DNA of 64,000 nucleotides from Streptomyces antnestii (GTDB taxonomy: Bacteria > Actinomycetota > Actinomycetes > Streptomycetales > Streptomycetaceae): assembly GCF_004005495.1 (NCBI RefSeq), contig NZ_RZYA01000006.1, forward strand, positions 336,692 to 400,691, given 5' to 3'. Both the position numbers and the translations under genes were made by a program. The notes under the pieces were generated by a model that was not told where the DNA came from, did no database searches, and worked only from the letters and a program-made list of their open reading frames with translations. Shown here in pieces: positions 32,613-42,526 of the stretch. Each line of letters begins with the position of its first letter. Position 1 is the first letter of the stretch.

Positions 32613-35600
32613 TTATGAATGCGTGCGCAGCAGCGTCCTCATCGTGCGCATCGCGACCGACAGGTTCGCCAGGTCGAACGCGTCCGAGCTCTGGATCTCC
32701 TCCAGGGTCGTCCGCGCGCGGCCCAGGATCGGCGCGTTCTTCTCCTGCCAGGCGTCGAACCGCTGCTCCGGCGTCGACACGCCGTTCCCGACGGACAGCA
32801 CGTCGGACGTGAGGGCCGCGTGCGCCGCGTACAGGTCCTCTCGGATCGAGGCGCGGGCCATCGACTGCCAGCGGTCGGCCCGCGGCAGCTCGATGATGCG
32901 GTCCATCAGCTGCGTGATGGAGAGCCGGTCCGCGAGGTCGTAGTACACCTCGGCGACGGCCAGCGGGTCCTTGCCGATGCGGTCGGCGATCGCCACGATG
33001 TCGAGCGTCGGGAAGGCCGAGGAGAACCCGGCGACCCGCTGGGCCAGCTCCTCCGGCACACCCGCGCCGGTCAGCTCGTCGAGGATCGACTGGTACCACT
33101 CGGCGTCCGCGCCGCGCAGCATCTTCGGCATGGCCGACCACACCTCGGCGACGCCCTCGCTGAAGAACTCGATCGTCTCGGCGAGCTGGAGCGGCTGCGG
33201 CCGGTTGTTGAGCAGCCAGCGCGTGCCGCGCTCGACCAGACGGCGCGAGTGCAGCCTGATCCGGGTCTGGACGTCCGCGGCGACGACATTGTCGAGCGCC
33301 TCGACCGCGTCCCAGACCTCGCCGAGGCCGAAGATCTCGCGCGCGGCGAGCTGCGCCCGCACGATCTCCTCGAGGGACGCCCCGGTCTCCTCACGCAGAC
33401 GGTGCAGGAACGTCGAGCCGCCCGTGTTCACGGTGTCGTTGACCAGCACCGTGGTGACGATCTCGCGGCGCAGCGCGTGCCCGTCGATCGCGTCGGAGAA
33501 CCGCTCGCGCAGCGCCTGCGGGAAGTAGGCGTGCAGCAGCCTGCGCAGGTACGGGTCGTCCGGCAGCGACGTCTGGATCAGCTCGTGCGCGGCCGTGATC
33601 TTCGTGTAGGCGAGCAGGACGGCCAGCTCGGGCTGGCTGAGCCCGCGCCCGGAGTTCAGCAGCTCCTTGACCTGGCGGTCGGCCGGCAGGAACTCCAGGG
33701 CCCGGTCGAGGTTGCCGTCACGCACCAGCTTGCGCATGAAGCGCTGGTGGGCGTGGAGCAGGCCCGGCGCCTGGGCGACCGCGTTGGCCAGCGTGGTGTT
33801 CTGCGCGTAGTTGTTGCGCAGCACCAGGGCGCCGACCTCGTCGGTCATCTCGGCGAGCAGCTTGTTGCGCTGCTTGACGGTCATGTCGCCGTCCGCCACC
33901 AGGGCGTTCAGCAGGATCTTGATGTTCACCTCGTGGTCGGAGGTGTCCACGCCCGCACTGTTGTCGATGGCGTCGGTGTTGACCTTGCCGCCCTTGCGGG
34001 CGAACTCGATGCGGCCGAGCTGGGTCGCGCCCAGGTTGCCGCCCTCGCCGATCACCTTGGCCCGCACGTCCTGGCCGTCCACGCGGATCGCGTCGTTGGC
34101 CTTGTCGCCGACGTCCGCGTTCGACTCGGCGGACGACTTCACGTACGTGCCGATGCCGCCGTTCCACAGCAGGTCGACCGGCGCGTGCAGGATCGTCTTC
34201 ATCAGGTCGGCCGGCGTCATCTTCGCGGCGCCCGACTCGATGCCGAGTGCCTCGCGGATGTGCGCGTTGAGCTGGATCGACTTGGCGGAGCGCGGGAAGA
34301 TGCCGCCGCCCGCCGAGATCAGCTCCTTGTTGTAGTCGGCCCACGAGGAGCGCGGCAGGTCGAACAGCCGGCGGCGCTCGGCGTACGAGGTGGCCGCGTC
34401 GGGCCGCGGGTCGATGAAGATGTGCCGGTGGTCGAAGGCGGCGACCAGGCGGATGTGCTCGGAGAGCAGCATTCCGTTACCGAACACGTCACCACTCATG
34501 TCACCCACACCGACGACCGTGAAGTCCTCGGTCTGCGTGTCGGTGCCCAGCTCCCGGAAGTGCCGCTTCACGGACTCCCAGGCGCCGCGGGCGGTGATGC
34601 CCATGCCCTTGTGGTCGTAGCCCGCCGAGCCGCCGGAGGCGAAGGCGTCACCGAGCCAGAAGTTGTACGACTCCGCGACCGCGTTGGCGATGTCGGAGAA
34701 CGTCGCCGTGCCCTTGTCGGCCGCGACCACGAGGTACGTGTCGTCCTCGTCGTGGCGCACGACGTCCGCCGGGGGCACGACCTCGCCGGCCACCAGGTTG
34801 TCCGTGATGTCGAGCAGCGCCGAGATGAAGGTCTTGTACGACGCCACGCCCTCGGCCAGCCACGCGTCACGGTCGACGCTCGGGTCCGGCAGGTTCTTGG
34901 CGACGAAGCCGCCCTTGGCGCCGACCGGCACGATGACGGTGTTCTTCACCATCTGCGCCTTGACCAGGCCGAGGACCTCGGTACGGAAGTCCTCACGGCG
35001 GTCGGACCAGCGCAGACCACCACGCGCGACCTTGCCGAAGCGCAGGTGCACGCCCTCGACCCGCGGCGAGTACACCCAGATCTCGAAGGCGGGGCGCGGC
35101 GCGGGCAGGTCGGGGATGGCCTGCGGGTCGAACTTCATCGACACGTACGGGTGCGGCGTGCCGTCGTCCCGCTTCTGGAAGAAGTTCGTCCGCAGGGTCG
35201 CCTTGATGACGGTGAGGAAGGACCGCAGGATGCGGTCCTCGTCCAGGCTCGCGACCTGGTCGAGCGCGCCGTCCAGCTCCTCCAGGAGCCCGTCGATCAG
35301 CTCGGTGCCGGCGCGCTGGCGCTCCGGCGACATCCGCGCCTCGAAGAGGCTCACCAGCAGACGGGTGGTGTGGACGTTGTTACGGAGGGTGTCCTCCATG
35401 TAGTCCTGGCTGAACGTGGAGCCGGCCTGACGCAGGTACTTCGCGTAGGCGCGCAGCACCATCGCCTGCCGCCAGTTCAGACCGGCGCTCAGGACCAGGG
35501 CGTTGAAGCCGTCGTTCTCGGCGGCACCGGTCCAGGTCGCCGAGAAGGCGTCCTGAACACGCTCGCGGGCGTCGTCACCGAGGTAGTCGCCGTTGCCGTT

Positions 35601-37544
35601 GCCCACCTTCGGCATGCGCAGGCCGAAGTCGTAGATCCACGCGGTGGTCCGGTCCGAGCAGCGCAGCTCGTAGGGGCGCTCGTCGATGACCTCGACGCCG
35701 AGCCGGTTGAGGACCGGCAGGACGGACGAGAGGGAGACCGGCGCGCCGGTGCGGTAGATCTTGAAGCGGCGCTCGCCGGGGGCCGCGCCCACGGGCTCGT
35801 ACAGCGACAGCGCGAAGTCCTTCTCGCCGCGCTTGAGCGCTTCGAGGTGGACCAGGTCGGCGACCGCGGCGCGCGGCGAGTGGTCGGCCTTGTAGCCCTC
35901 GGGGAAGGAGCCGGAGTAGCGGCGGGCCAGCTCGGCCGCGCGCTCCTCGCCGCACTCCGCGTTCAGCGCCTCGGTGAAGCCGTCGGCCCAGGAGCGGGCG
36001 GCGTCCACGAGCCGCGCCTCGATGCGGTCGGTGTCGGCCTCGGTGAGCGCGGGCAGCTCGGTGCCCGGCTGGACGCGGATGACGAAGTGCAGGCGGGACA
36101 GGATCGACTCGGTGTTCCAGGCCGTGAAGTCGACGCTGGTGCCGTTCAGCTCTTCCTTGAGGATGTCGATGATCCGCAGCCGGACACCGGTGGTGTAGCG
36201 GTCGCGGGGCAGGTAGACGAGGGCCGAGTAGTAGCGGCCGTACTCGTCCTGGCGCAGGTAGAGCCGCAGCCGGCGGCGCTCCTGGAGGTACAGGACGCTG
36301 GTGACGATGGCGCGCAGCTCGTCGGCGGGCGTCTGGAACAGCTCGTCACGCGGGTACGTCTCCAGGATCTGGAGCAGGTCGCGGCCGTCGTGGCTGTTGG
36401 GCGAGAAGCCCGCGCCCTTCAGGACCTCCTCGACCTTGCGGCGCACGACCGGGACGCGCCGGACGCTCTCCGTGTACGCGGCGCTGGAGAAGAGGCCCAG
36501 GAAGCGGCGCTCGCCGACGACGTTGCCCTCGGCGTCGAACTTCTTCACGCCGACGTAGTCCAGGTACGACGGGCGGTGCACGGTGGCGCGGCTGTTGGCC
36601 TTGGTCAGCACGAGGAGCTTGTGCTCGCGGGCCTTGGCGCGCGCATCGGCCGGAAGCCGGCTGAAGGACGGGCTGACCGGGTGGTGGTCGTCGCCGCCGT
36701 GCTGGGGGTCGGAGCGCAGGATGCCGAGTCCGGTGCCGGGAACGGCGGACAGCGAGTCGTCCTCACGCAGCGCGTACTCGCGGTAGCCGAGGAACGTGAA
36801 GTGGTCGTCGGACAGCCAGCGCAGCAGCTCGCGGGCCTCGTCGATCTCCTGGTCGCGCAGGTCGTCGGCGGTGGGCTCGCTGGGCAGCTCGTCGGCGATG
36901 CGCAGCGCCGAGTCCCGCATCTTCTCCCAGTCCTCGACGGCCTCGCGGACGTCGGACAGGACCCGGAGGAGGTCGCTGGTGATCTGCTTCAGGTCGGCGC
37001 GGTCGGTCTCGCGGTCCATCTCCACGTGGATCCACGACTCGGTGAGCGTGTCGTGGCCGTCGGCGGCCGTGCCCGCGGGCAGGACCTCCTGGAGCTTGCC
37101 GGTCAGGTCACGGCGGACGGTGACCTGCGGGTGGATCACGACGTGGATGCCGCGGCCCTGGCGGGACAGCTCGTTCGTGACCGAGTCGACCAGGAACGGC
37201 ATGTCGTCGGTGACGACCTCGACGACGGAGTGGCTGCAGGTCCAGCCGTTCTCCTCGACGGTCGGCGTGTGGACCCTGACGTTCGCGGTGCCCTGCGGGC
37301 GGACCTCGGCGAGGCGGTAGTGGGAGACGGCTGCCCCGAAGACGTCGACCGGGTCACGGTCGGCCAGGTCCTCGGGTGCGGTGTGCAGGTAGTAGCGCTG
37401 GAGGAACGCGAGTACCGACTCCTGGTCCGGAGTGCCCTCGCCCTTCGTCCCGGCCGGTAGATGCCCCCCTGCCGGGCTGTTCTCAGCTACCCGGGCGGCC
37501 CTTTCGAGCAGCTCGGCCTTGGCTTCGTCCAGCTTGGTCTGCAT
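32613..37544 (-). CDS. gdh: NAD-specific glutamate dehydrogenase, large (GDH-180 type)
   Basis: A 1,643-residue enzyme catalysing NAD-dependent oxidative deamination of glutamate to 2-oxoglutarate. The length and order match the large class found in Streptomyces and Proteobacteria: an N-terminal ACT-like regulatory region (DMPFLVDSVTNELSRQG), a linker, then a catalytic domain with GVHLRFGKVARGGLRWSDRREDFRTEVLGLVKAQMVKN and GAKGGFV, and an NAD Rossmann part with KVIGEGGNLGATQLGRIEFA. ATG 37,544 follows AGAGGAC at 5-nt spacing. It stands alone, followed by a strong terminator. Several large open frames antisense to it are coding-bias artefacts. Confidence 0.97.
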   Translation of the reverse strand: MQTKLDEAKAELLERAARVAENSPAGGHLPAGTKGEGTPDQESVLAFLQRYYLHTAPEDLADRDPVDVFGAAVSHYRLAEVRPQGTANVRVHTPTVEENGWTCSHSVVEVVTDDMPFLVDSVTNELSRQGRGIHVVIHPQVTVRRDLTGKLQEVLPAGTAADGHDTLTESWIHVEMDRETDRADLKQITSDLLRVLSDVREAVEDWEKMRDSALRIADELPSEPTADDLRDQEIDEARELLRWLSDDHFTFLGYREYALREDDSLSAVPGTGLGILRSDPQHGGDDHHPVSPSFSRLPADARAKAREHKLLVLTKANSRATVHRPSYLDYVGVKKFDAEGNVVGERRFLGLFSSAAYTESVRRVPVVRRKVEEVLKGAGFSPNSHDGRDLLQILETYPRDELFQTPADELRAIVTSVLYLQERRRLRLYLRQDEYGRYYSALVYLPRDRYTTGVRLRIIDILKEELNGTSVDFTAWNTESILSRLHFVIRVQPGTELPALTEADTDRIEARLVDAARSWADGFTEALNAECGEERAAELARRYSGSFPEGYKADHSPRAAVADLVHLEALKRGEKDFALSLYEPVGAAPGERRFKIYRTGAPVSLSSVLPVLNRLGVEVIDERPYELRCSDRTTAWIYDFGLRMPKVGNGNGDYLGDDARERVQDAFSATWTGAAENDGFNALVLSAGLNWRQAMVLRAYAKYLRQAGSTFSQDYMEDTLRNNVHTTRLLVSLFEARMSPERQRAGTELIDGLLEELDGALDQVASLDEDRILRSFLTVIKATLRTNFFQKRDDGTPHPYVSMKFDPQAIPDLPAPRPAFEIWVYSPRVEGVHLRFGKVARGGLRWSDRREDFRTEVLGLVKAQMVKNTVIVPVGAKGGFVAKNLPDPSVDRDAWLAEGVASYKTFISALLDITDNLVAGEVVPPADVVRHDEDDTYLVVAADKGTATFSDIANAVAESYNFWLGDAFASGGSAGYDHKGMGITARGAWESVKRHFRELGTDTQTEDFTVVGVGDMSGDVFGNGMLLSEHIRLVAAFDHRHIFIDPRPDAATSYAERRRLFDLPRSSWADYNKELISAGGGIFPRSAKSIQLNAHIREALGIESGAAKMTPADLMKTILHAPVDLLWNGGIGTYVKSSAESNADVGDKANDAIRVDGQDVRAKVIGEGGNLGATQLGRIEFARKGGKVNTDAIDNSAGVDTSDHEVNIKILLNALVADGDMTVKQRNKLLAEMTDEVGALVLRNNYAQNTTLANAVAQAPGLLHAHQRFMRKLVRDGNLDRALEFLPADRQVKELLNSGRGLSQPELAVLLAYTKITAAHELIQTSLPDDPYLRRLLHAYFPQALRERFSDAIDGHALRREIVTTVLVNDTVNTGGSTFLHRLREETGASLEEIVRAQLAAREIFGLGEVWDAVEALDNVVAADVQTRIRLHSRRLVERGTRWLLNNRPQPLQLAETIEFFSEGVAEVWSAMPKMLRGADAEWYQSILDELTGAGVPEELAQRVAGFSSAFPTLDIVAIADRIGKDPLAVAEVYYDLADRLSITQLMDRIIELPRADRWQSMARASIREDLYAAHAALTSDVLSVGNGVSTPEQRFDAWQEKNAPILGRARTTLEEIQSSDAFDLANLSVAMRTMRTLLRTHS

Positions 37545-38032
37545 TGTCCTCTGGCTCCTGTCGCGCGCCGTTGCGTGACGTTGAAGAAATAGATGCGGCA
37601 CAACGCCACGACGCGGGGTCTCCGGTCGATGTCGACGTTATGCCGGGATGAGAGATGAACGGGCGACTATCCGCCATTTTTGGCGTATTTCCTGCCCGGA
37701 ACCAGGACGGCATCCATGCTCCGCCCCAAAGGGAATGGTCAGCGGAGCCCCGGGCACGGATGTAGATCTCCGTGTGCTCCCGGCGCGGGCAGGGGGCGAC
37801 GATGCCCCCGCGAGATATCGCGCTGATCACGGGTCAAGGCTATCTCCCCTCCCCCGGGAGTCGTCATGAGCCGTATGTGTACAAATACAGCGGTCGAACT
37901 TTGACACTATGCACAGGGACATCCGCCCGTTTGCCTGCTTCATGCATGCTTCGAGGGGTTGCCAGACGGCCCGGCCGGGTCCACGTTGAGGGGGAGAACC
38001 CCGGCCCGAGGCTCCGAGGGGAGCGCACAGTC
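37545..38032. other. Intergenic divergent promoter region
   Basis: A 488-bp divergent spacer between gdh and the DJ-1/PfpI gene with no convincing gene. It is relatively A/T-rich in two places: GCCATTTTTGGCGTATTT (37,672-37,690), a short hairpin-like AT patch near the gdh side, and GTGTACAAATACAG...TTGACACTAT (37,877-37,910) towards the DJ-1 side. TTGACA at 37,901 resembles a -35 box, but a matching -10 is weak. Confidence 0.55.
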
Positions 38033-38599
38033 ATGGCACCCAAGATCCTCCTGGTGACCGGCGACGCCGCCGAGTCACTGGAAGTCCTGTACCCCTACCA
38101 GCGCCTGCGCGAGGAGGGTTACGAGGTCCACATCGCCGCCCCGGAGCGCAAGAAGCTGCGCTTCGTCGTCCATGACTTCGAACCGGGGTTCGACACGTAC
38201 ACGGAGAAGCCCGGCTACACCTGGCCGGCCGACCTCGCGTTCTCCGAGGTCGATCCCGGGGACTACGTCGCGATCGTGATCCCGGGCGGCCGCGCCCCCG
38301 AGTATCTGCGCAACGACCCCGAACTGCGCAAGATCCTGAAGTCCTTTTTCGACGCCGACAAGCCCGTCGCCCAGATCTGCCACGGCCCGCTCCTGACGGC
38401 GGCGATCGACGGCCTGCGCGGGCGCCGCGTCACGGCCTACCCGGCTCTGGAGTACGACATGCAGGTGGCGGGCGCGAGCTTCCGCGACACGGAGGTGGTG
38501 GTCGACGGGACGCTGGTGTCGTCCCGCGCCTGGCCGGACCACCCGGCGTGGATGCGCGAGTTCCTCACGGTGCTGCGCGCGAAGGCGCCGGTGATCTGA
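38033..38599 (+). CDS. DJ-1/PfpI family protein
   Basis: The 188-residue protein has the class I glutamine-amidotransferase-like fold of the DJ-1/PfpI family. The nucleophile elbow is AQICHGPLLTAA with Cys116-His117, and the acidic residue lies in DAAESLEVLYPYQRL; the oligomer loop IPGGRAPEYLRND is present. Family members are glyoxalase/deglycase-like enzymes, proteases or stress proteins; which applies cannot be decided. ATG 38,033 has GAGGGGAGC upstream. Its 3' neighbour is convergent, with an inverted repeat and a dispersed repeat between them. Confidence 0.92.
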   Translation: MAPKILLVTGDAAESLEVLYPYQRLREEGYEVHIAAPERKKLRFVVHDFEPGFDTYTEKPGYTWPADLAFSEVDPGDYVAIVIPGGRAPEYLRNDPELRKILKSFFDADKPVAQICHGPLLTAAIDGLRGRRVTAYPALEYDMQVAGASFRDTEVVVDGTLVSSRAWPDHPAWMREFLTVLRAKAPVI

Positions 38600-38763
38600 G
38601 CGGCTGAGAGTGGGCGGCTGCCCCGCCGACGAGGGCAGCCGCCACGGCGGAGCCCCGTTGCCACGACAGCCGGGAGAGTTGACCATTTCTGCTGCCCGGC
38701 GCTCCACTACACGCTCCACCCTGACGGCTGCGGGCCGCCCAGGGCATCGGTATCGCCGGGGAC

Positions 38764-38897
38764 AGGTATACGCATTTAGCCACTGAGACCTTGATCGGTA
38801 TACCTACGTGGGCTGGGCGCCCCCGTAAGGGGCGCGGGGCTGTGTCGATATGCGGCTCCGCCGCGTGGGCGCGACAAGCCCCCACCGAACCCGCACC
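38764..38897. repeat. Inverted repeat plus Streptomyces-type dispersed intergenic repeat
   Basis: AGGTATAC (38,764-38,771) and GTATACCT (38,798-38,805) form an 8-bp inverted repeat in an A/T-rich patch. From about 38,813 follows GGGCGCCCCCGTAAGGGG, GCGGGGCTG and CGGCTCCGCCGCG up to the stop of the regulator gene. This looks like a dispersed repeat with hairpins that I recall from many Streptomyces genomes; it may serve as a bidirectional terminator for the convergent genes. Confidence 0.55.
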
Positions 38898-38898
38898 G

Positions 38899-41229
38899 TC
38901 ACGACGTACCCGCAACCGCGGCAATCTCCGTCCGGGACGCAACCCCCAACTTGGCCAAGATGTGCTCCACATGCGCATCAGCCGTCCGCTTCGAAATAAC
39001 GAGCCGCTCGGCGATAGCCCGGTTGGACAACCCCTCCGCCACCAGCGCAGCGACCTCCCGCTCGCGCCGCGTCAGCGCATCCGCGCCCCCCGCACCGCGC
39101 GGAGCCGGCACCGCGGCCGGGGTCTCCGCCCCGCTGCGCACCGCGGCGAGTATCTGTCGCCCCGAGAGCCGCGCCCCCACCCCGTGCCACCGCTCGTACT
39201 GCGTGCCACCCAGCGCGGCCCGCACCGTCTTGACGGCGGACTCCTGCTCGTCGAACAGCGAGGGCAGCATGCCGACGGGGTCGCCGCCGCCCAGGTGCTG
39301 CCGCGCGTTCTCCGCGTAGCCGAGCAGCCAGGCGGCCCGCACATGGCGGCCCTCGTGGGCCGCCACCCAGGCCAGGCCCAGGCAGCACAGCGCGGCGACC
39401 AGGACCTCGTCGATCTCGCCCGCCGCCTCGAGGGCCCGGGACAGCGGCCCGACACTTTCCTCGCGGCGCCCGGCCAGCCAGAGGATCAGGCCCTGCACCA
39501 TCAGCGTCGACCCGTACAGCTGCCGCTCGCCCGCGCCCTCGAGGTACGCGAGCCCCTGGTCGCACAGCTCCAGGGCGCCCTCCTGGTCGCCGAGGACGGC
39601 CCGCAGCAGGGCTCCCTCGTAGTGGATGACGCCGATCCCGAGTCCGTCGTCGGTCTCCAGGAGGCGCTGTCTGGCCTCCTCCATGGCGACGAGTCCTTCG
39701 GGCTCCCCGCACAGCGCGGTGAGCCCGCCGAGGTAGGCGTCACAGAAGAGCGCGACCCGCGTGTTCCCCGCGCGCCGCGCCACGCCCGACGCCACCTGGA
39801 ACTGTTCGAGCGCCGTCGGCAGGTCGCCCGTCCACACGGAGAAGAGCCCGGTCATGAACTGCCCCCAGGACTGCTCCTCTCCGTCCCCCGGCAGCAGCGC
39901 GAGCCCCTTCTCGATCCAGTAGCGGCCCTCCGACAGCGCGCCCGACGCCCGCCAGAACGGCCCCAGCTGGGCGGCGAGCCACAGCCCCTCGGCAGCTCCT
40001 CCCTCGGTGGCGTACGCGTACTCCAGGGCGGCCCGCAGGTCGGGCATCTCGGCGCGCAGCATGCGGTGCATACCCGGCTGCTCGGGTCCGAGGAAGGTGT
40101 CCCAGAAACGCTGTCCTAGGTCGCGGTAGTACGTGAAGTGCCGCTCCCGCACGGGCGCTTCGGCGTCCGCCTCGGCCAGCCACTCGGCGCCGTACTCGCG
40201 GATGGTGTCCAGGAGCCGGTAACGGCTCCCGTTCTCCCCGATGCGCTGGACGACGGACTTGTCGACGAGGCCGATCAGCTGCTCCAGGACCGCGCCGGCC
40301 GGCAGCTCACCGCCGGCCTCGGGCCCCGCGCCGACCCGCTCGGCGGCGGTCAGCTCGAAGGACCCGGCGAAGACGGAGAGCCGCGCCCACAGCAGCCGCT
40401 CCTCGGGCGTGCACAGCTCGTGCGACCAGCCGATGGCCGTACGCAGCGTCTGATGGCGGGTGAGCGCGGTGCGCCGGCCGCCGGTGAGGACCTCGAAGCG
40501 GTGGTTGAGCCGTGCCACGAGCTGCTCCAGGGGGACGGCCCGCAGCCGCACCGCCGCCAGTTCGAGCGCGAGGGGGATCCCGTCGAGCCGCGCGGCGAGC
40601 GCCCGCACCTGCTCACGGTTGCCGGCGTCGACCGCGAAGCCGGGGACCACGGCCGCCGCCCGCTGCACGAACAGCTCCACGGCGTCGTCCGGCGGCAGCG
40701 GCGCAACCGGGCAGCAGTGCTCACCCGGCACGTCGAGCGGCTGCCGGCTGGTGGCGAGCACGCTGACGCCCGCGGCCTCGCGCAGCAGGATGTCAGCGAG
40801 CATGGCGCACGCGTCGACGAGGTGCTCGCAGGTGTCGAGCACGATGAGCAGCCGGCGCCCCTGAAGGTGCGCCACGATCGCGTCGAGCGGCTCCATCCCG
40901 GCCTGCTCGGGCAGTTCGAGTACGGCCGCGAGCGTCGCCGGGATCAGCTCGGGGTCACGCAGCGCCGAGAGCTCCACCAGCCATATCCCGTCGGGGAACC
41001 GCTCCCCGAGTCCGGCCGCGGCCCGCAGCGCGGTACGGCTCTTGCCGACCCCGCCCGGTCCCACGAGCGTGACAAGTCGCGCCTGCCCGAACGCGTCCCG
41101 CACCTGTGCGAGTTCGTCCGCTCTGCCGACGAATGTGGTCACATCGGCCGGGAGTTGCCCCCCGCGCCGCTGCCCGAAGCCGAATCCCATGCTGCCGCGC
41201 CCCCGCCCCGCTCTGCCGGATGTCTGCAT
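38899..41229 (-). CDS. AfsR/LuxR-like ATPase regulator (NB-ARC, TPR, LuxR HTH)
   Basis: The 776-residue protein has an N-terminal P-loop NTPase with Walker A GPGGVGKS (57-64), LLIVLDTCEHLVDA as Walker B and LPLALELAAVRLR (the GLPL-type motif of NB-ARC/AP-ATPases). A helical TPR-like region (~330-690) follows, then a C-terminal LuxR helix-turn-helix (~712-776) with LTRREREVAALVAEGLSNRAIAERLVISKRTADAHVEHILAKLGV. It should be a signal-integrating transcription factor; its ligand and targets are unknown. ATG 41,229 is used (GGAATG upstream); ATG 41,190 is possible. It is not in an obvious operon; the HAD gene upstream is 60 nt away on the same strand. Confidence 0.92.
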   Translation of the reverse strand: MQTSGRAGRGRGSMGFGFGQRRGGQLPADVTTFVGRADELAQVRDAFGQARLVTLVGPGGVGKSRTALRAAAGLGERFPDGIWLVELSALRDPELIPATLAAVLELPEQAGMEPLDAIVAHLQGRRLLIVLDTCEHLVDACAMLADILLREAAGVSVLATSRQPLDVPGEHCCPVAPLPPDDAVELFVQRAAAVVPGFAVDAGNREQVRALAARLDGIPLALELAAVRLRAVPLEQLVARLNHRFEVLTGGRRTALTRHQTLRTAIGWSHELCTPEERLLWARLSVFAGSFELTAAERVGAGPEAGGELPAGAVLEQLIGLVDKSVVQRIGENGSRYRLLDTIREYGAEWLAEADAEAPVRERHFTYYRDLGQRFWDTFLGPEQPGMHRMLRAEMPDLRAALEYAYATEGGAAEGLWLAAQLGPFWRASGALSEGRYWIEKGLALLPGDGEEQSWGQFMTGLFSVWTGDLPTALEQFQVASGVARRAGNTRVALFCDAYLGGLTALCGEPEGLVAMEEARQRLLETDDGLGIGVIHYEGALLRAVLGDQEGALELCDQGLAYLEGAGERQLYGSTLMVQGLILWLAGRREESVGPLSRALEAAGEIDEVLVAALCCLGLAWVAAHEGRHVRAAWLLGYAENARQHLGGGDPVGMLPSLFDEQESAVKTVRAALGGTQYERWHGVGARLSGRQILAAVRSGAETPAAVPAPRGAGGADALTRREREVAALVAEGLSNRAIAERLVISKRTADAHVEHILAKLGVASRTEIAAVAGTS

Positions 41230-41289
41230 TCCGGTTCGTCGAACCCACCACAGCGTACGCAGCCTGCCGCGGAGCGTGAGCGGATTCGC

Positions 41290-41964
41290 CTACTCCGCCA
41301 GGCGTTTCGCCACCCCCACCGCCTCGGCGAGGGTGTCCACGACGGGTGCTCCCGCGCCTTCGAGGCTGGCTCTGCTGTGTGATCCGCCGGTGTAGAGCAC
41401 GGCCCGCGCGCCCGCGTGCTGCGCCGCCACCGCGTCGTCGGCCGCGTCGCCGATGACCACCGTGCGCCGCGGTGCCACGCCCGCGCCGGCCAGGGCACCC
41501 AGGTGGCGGACCATGTGCTCGGCCTTGCTCCCGCCGGAGGGGCCGGTGCGTCCGTCGACCCGCAGAAAGTGCGACTCGATGCCGAACTCCCGTACGAGCG
41601 GGATCAGTTCGTCATGCCCGTACATGCTGAGGATCGACTGGCTGCGCCCTTCGGAGGACCAGTCGGCGAGCAGCAGCTCCGCCCCGTCGGCGAGCCCGCA
41701 GGCGGTGCGGTGGAGTGTGTAGTGCCGCTGGAACGCGGTGTCCATGCGCTCCCACTCGACCTCGGTGGGGACCCGTCCCATCAGCCGCTGGTAGAAGCGG
41801 GGTATCGGCACGCAGTACAGCTCGCGGTACCGCTCCAGGGTGATCGGCTCCAGGCCGATCTCCTCGAAGGCGGCGTTGGTCGCGCTGACGACCGCGTCGT
41901 TGTCATGGAACAACGTCCCGTTCCAGTCCCAGACGATGTGTGCTCCGGCTGCGTGCTTCCCCAT
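41290..41964 (-). CDS. HAD-superfamily hydrolase
   Basis: The 224-residue protein has HAD motif I at residues 12-17, WDWNGT, motif II SILSMYGHDEL region, and motif IV/III VIGDAADDAVAAQHAG. The usual second Asp of D-x-D is Asn15, an atypical substitution that would affect the general acid in a phosphatase. The cap region (~25-90) is helical, like beta-phosphoglucomutase and Gph-type enzymes. ATG 41,964 begins just before the fold; the frame is open another 90 nt upstream. Substrate unknown. Confidence 0.88.
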   Translation of the reverse strand: MGKHAAGAHIVWDWNGTLFHDNDAVVSATNAAFEEIGLEPITLERYRELYCVPIPRFYQRLMGRVPTEVEWERMDTAFQRHYTLHRTACGLADGAELLLADWSSEGRSQSILSMYGHDELIPLVREFGIESHFLRVDGRTGPSGGSKAEHMVRHLGALAGAGVAPRRTVVIGDAADDAVAAQHAGARAVLYTGGSHSRASLEGAGAPVVDTLAEAVGVAKRLAE

Positions 41965-42010
41965 GCCAAGAACGTACCCGCGATGACTGACAATCCCACG
42001 TTCTCGCAGG

Positions 42011-42526
42011 TCAGTCGCCCTGGCCAAGGAGGTTCGGGATCTCCTGCACGGCAAACCAGAGGAGCTCGTGGTCCTCGGCCCCGTCGACCACGAACTGCGC
42101 GTCGTCGTCGCCCTGGTCCGCCGCCCCGAGCGCCGCGGCGGCGATCGCCACGTCCTTCTCGGCCTCGCCGGCGTCCACGTGCACCGCGGCGGCCTTGGCG
42201 AGCCGGACCGCGTCCGCGATCCGCACCTCGCCGAGCGCGCCCGGGTCGAGCCCTCGGTCGGGGTCGGCGACGGCGGCGCCGTCCGGCACGTCGAGGGCGA
42301 CCACGACCCGCTTGCGCGGGGCGTCCGGCTCTCCCGCGATCATCCGCAGGGAGGCGAGGGCCGCGCGGTTGAGGGCCGCGTACTCCAGCTCCTCGATGTC
42401 GTCGGAGACGTACCACTCGCGCAGCGCGGGCGTGACGGCGTACGCGGTGAGCGGTCCGGGCCCCAGTTCGCCCGCCTTGTGCGCCTCGGCGAGACGGGGC
42501 AGGGACAGGGGAACGTACACGCGCAT
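42011..42526 (-). CDS. DUF6912-like conserved actinobacterial protein
   Basis: The 171-residue acidic protein begins MRVYVPLSLPRLAEAHKAGELG and contains AYAVTPALREWYVSDDIEELEYAALNRAALASLRMIA and a PRKRVVVALDVPD strand. This pattern matches a conserved actinobacterial family (DUF6912) of unknown function; no catalytic motif or membrane segment is seen. It precedes the HAD gene by 46 nt on the same strand and may be cotranscribed with it. Confidence 0.85.
   Translation of the reverse strand: MRVYVPLSLPRLAEAHKAGELGPGPLTAYAVTPALREWYVSDDIEELEYAALNRAALASLRMIAGEPDAPRKRVVVALDVPDGAAVADPDRGLDPGALGEVRIADAVRLAKAAAVHVDAGEAEKDVAIAAAALGAADQGDDDAQFVVDGAEDHELLWFAVQEIPNLLGQGD

Noticed and set aside
32619..37460. 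A ~1,600-codon open frame on the plus strand
   Set aside because: It is exactly antisense to the well-supported glutamate dehydrogenase gene and reads as low-complexity Arg/Val/Gly/Asp-rich sequence; it reflects G/C bias at third codon positions.
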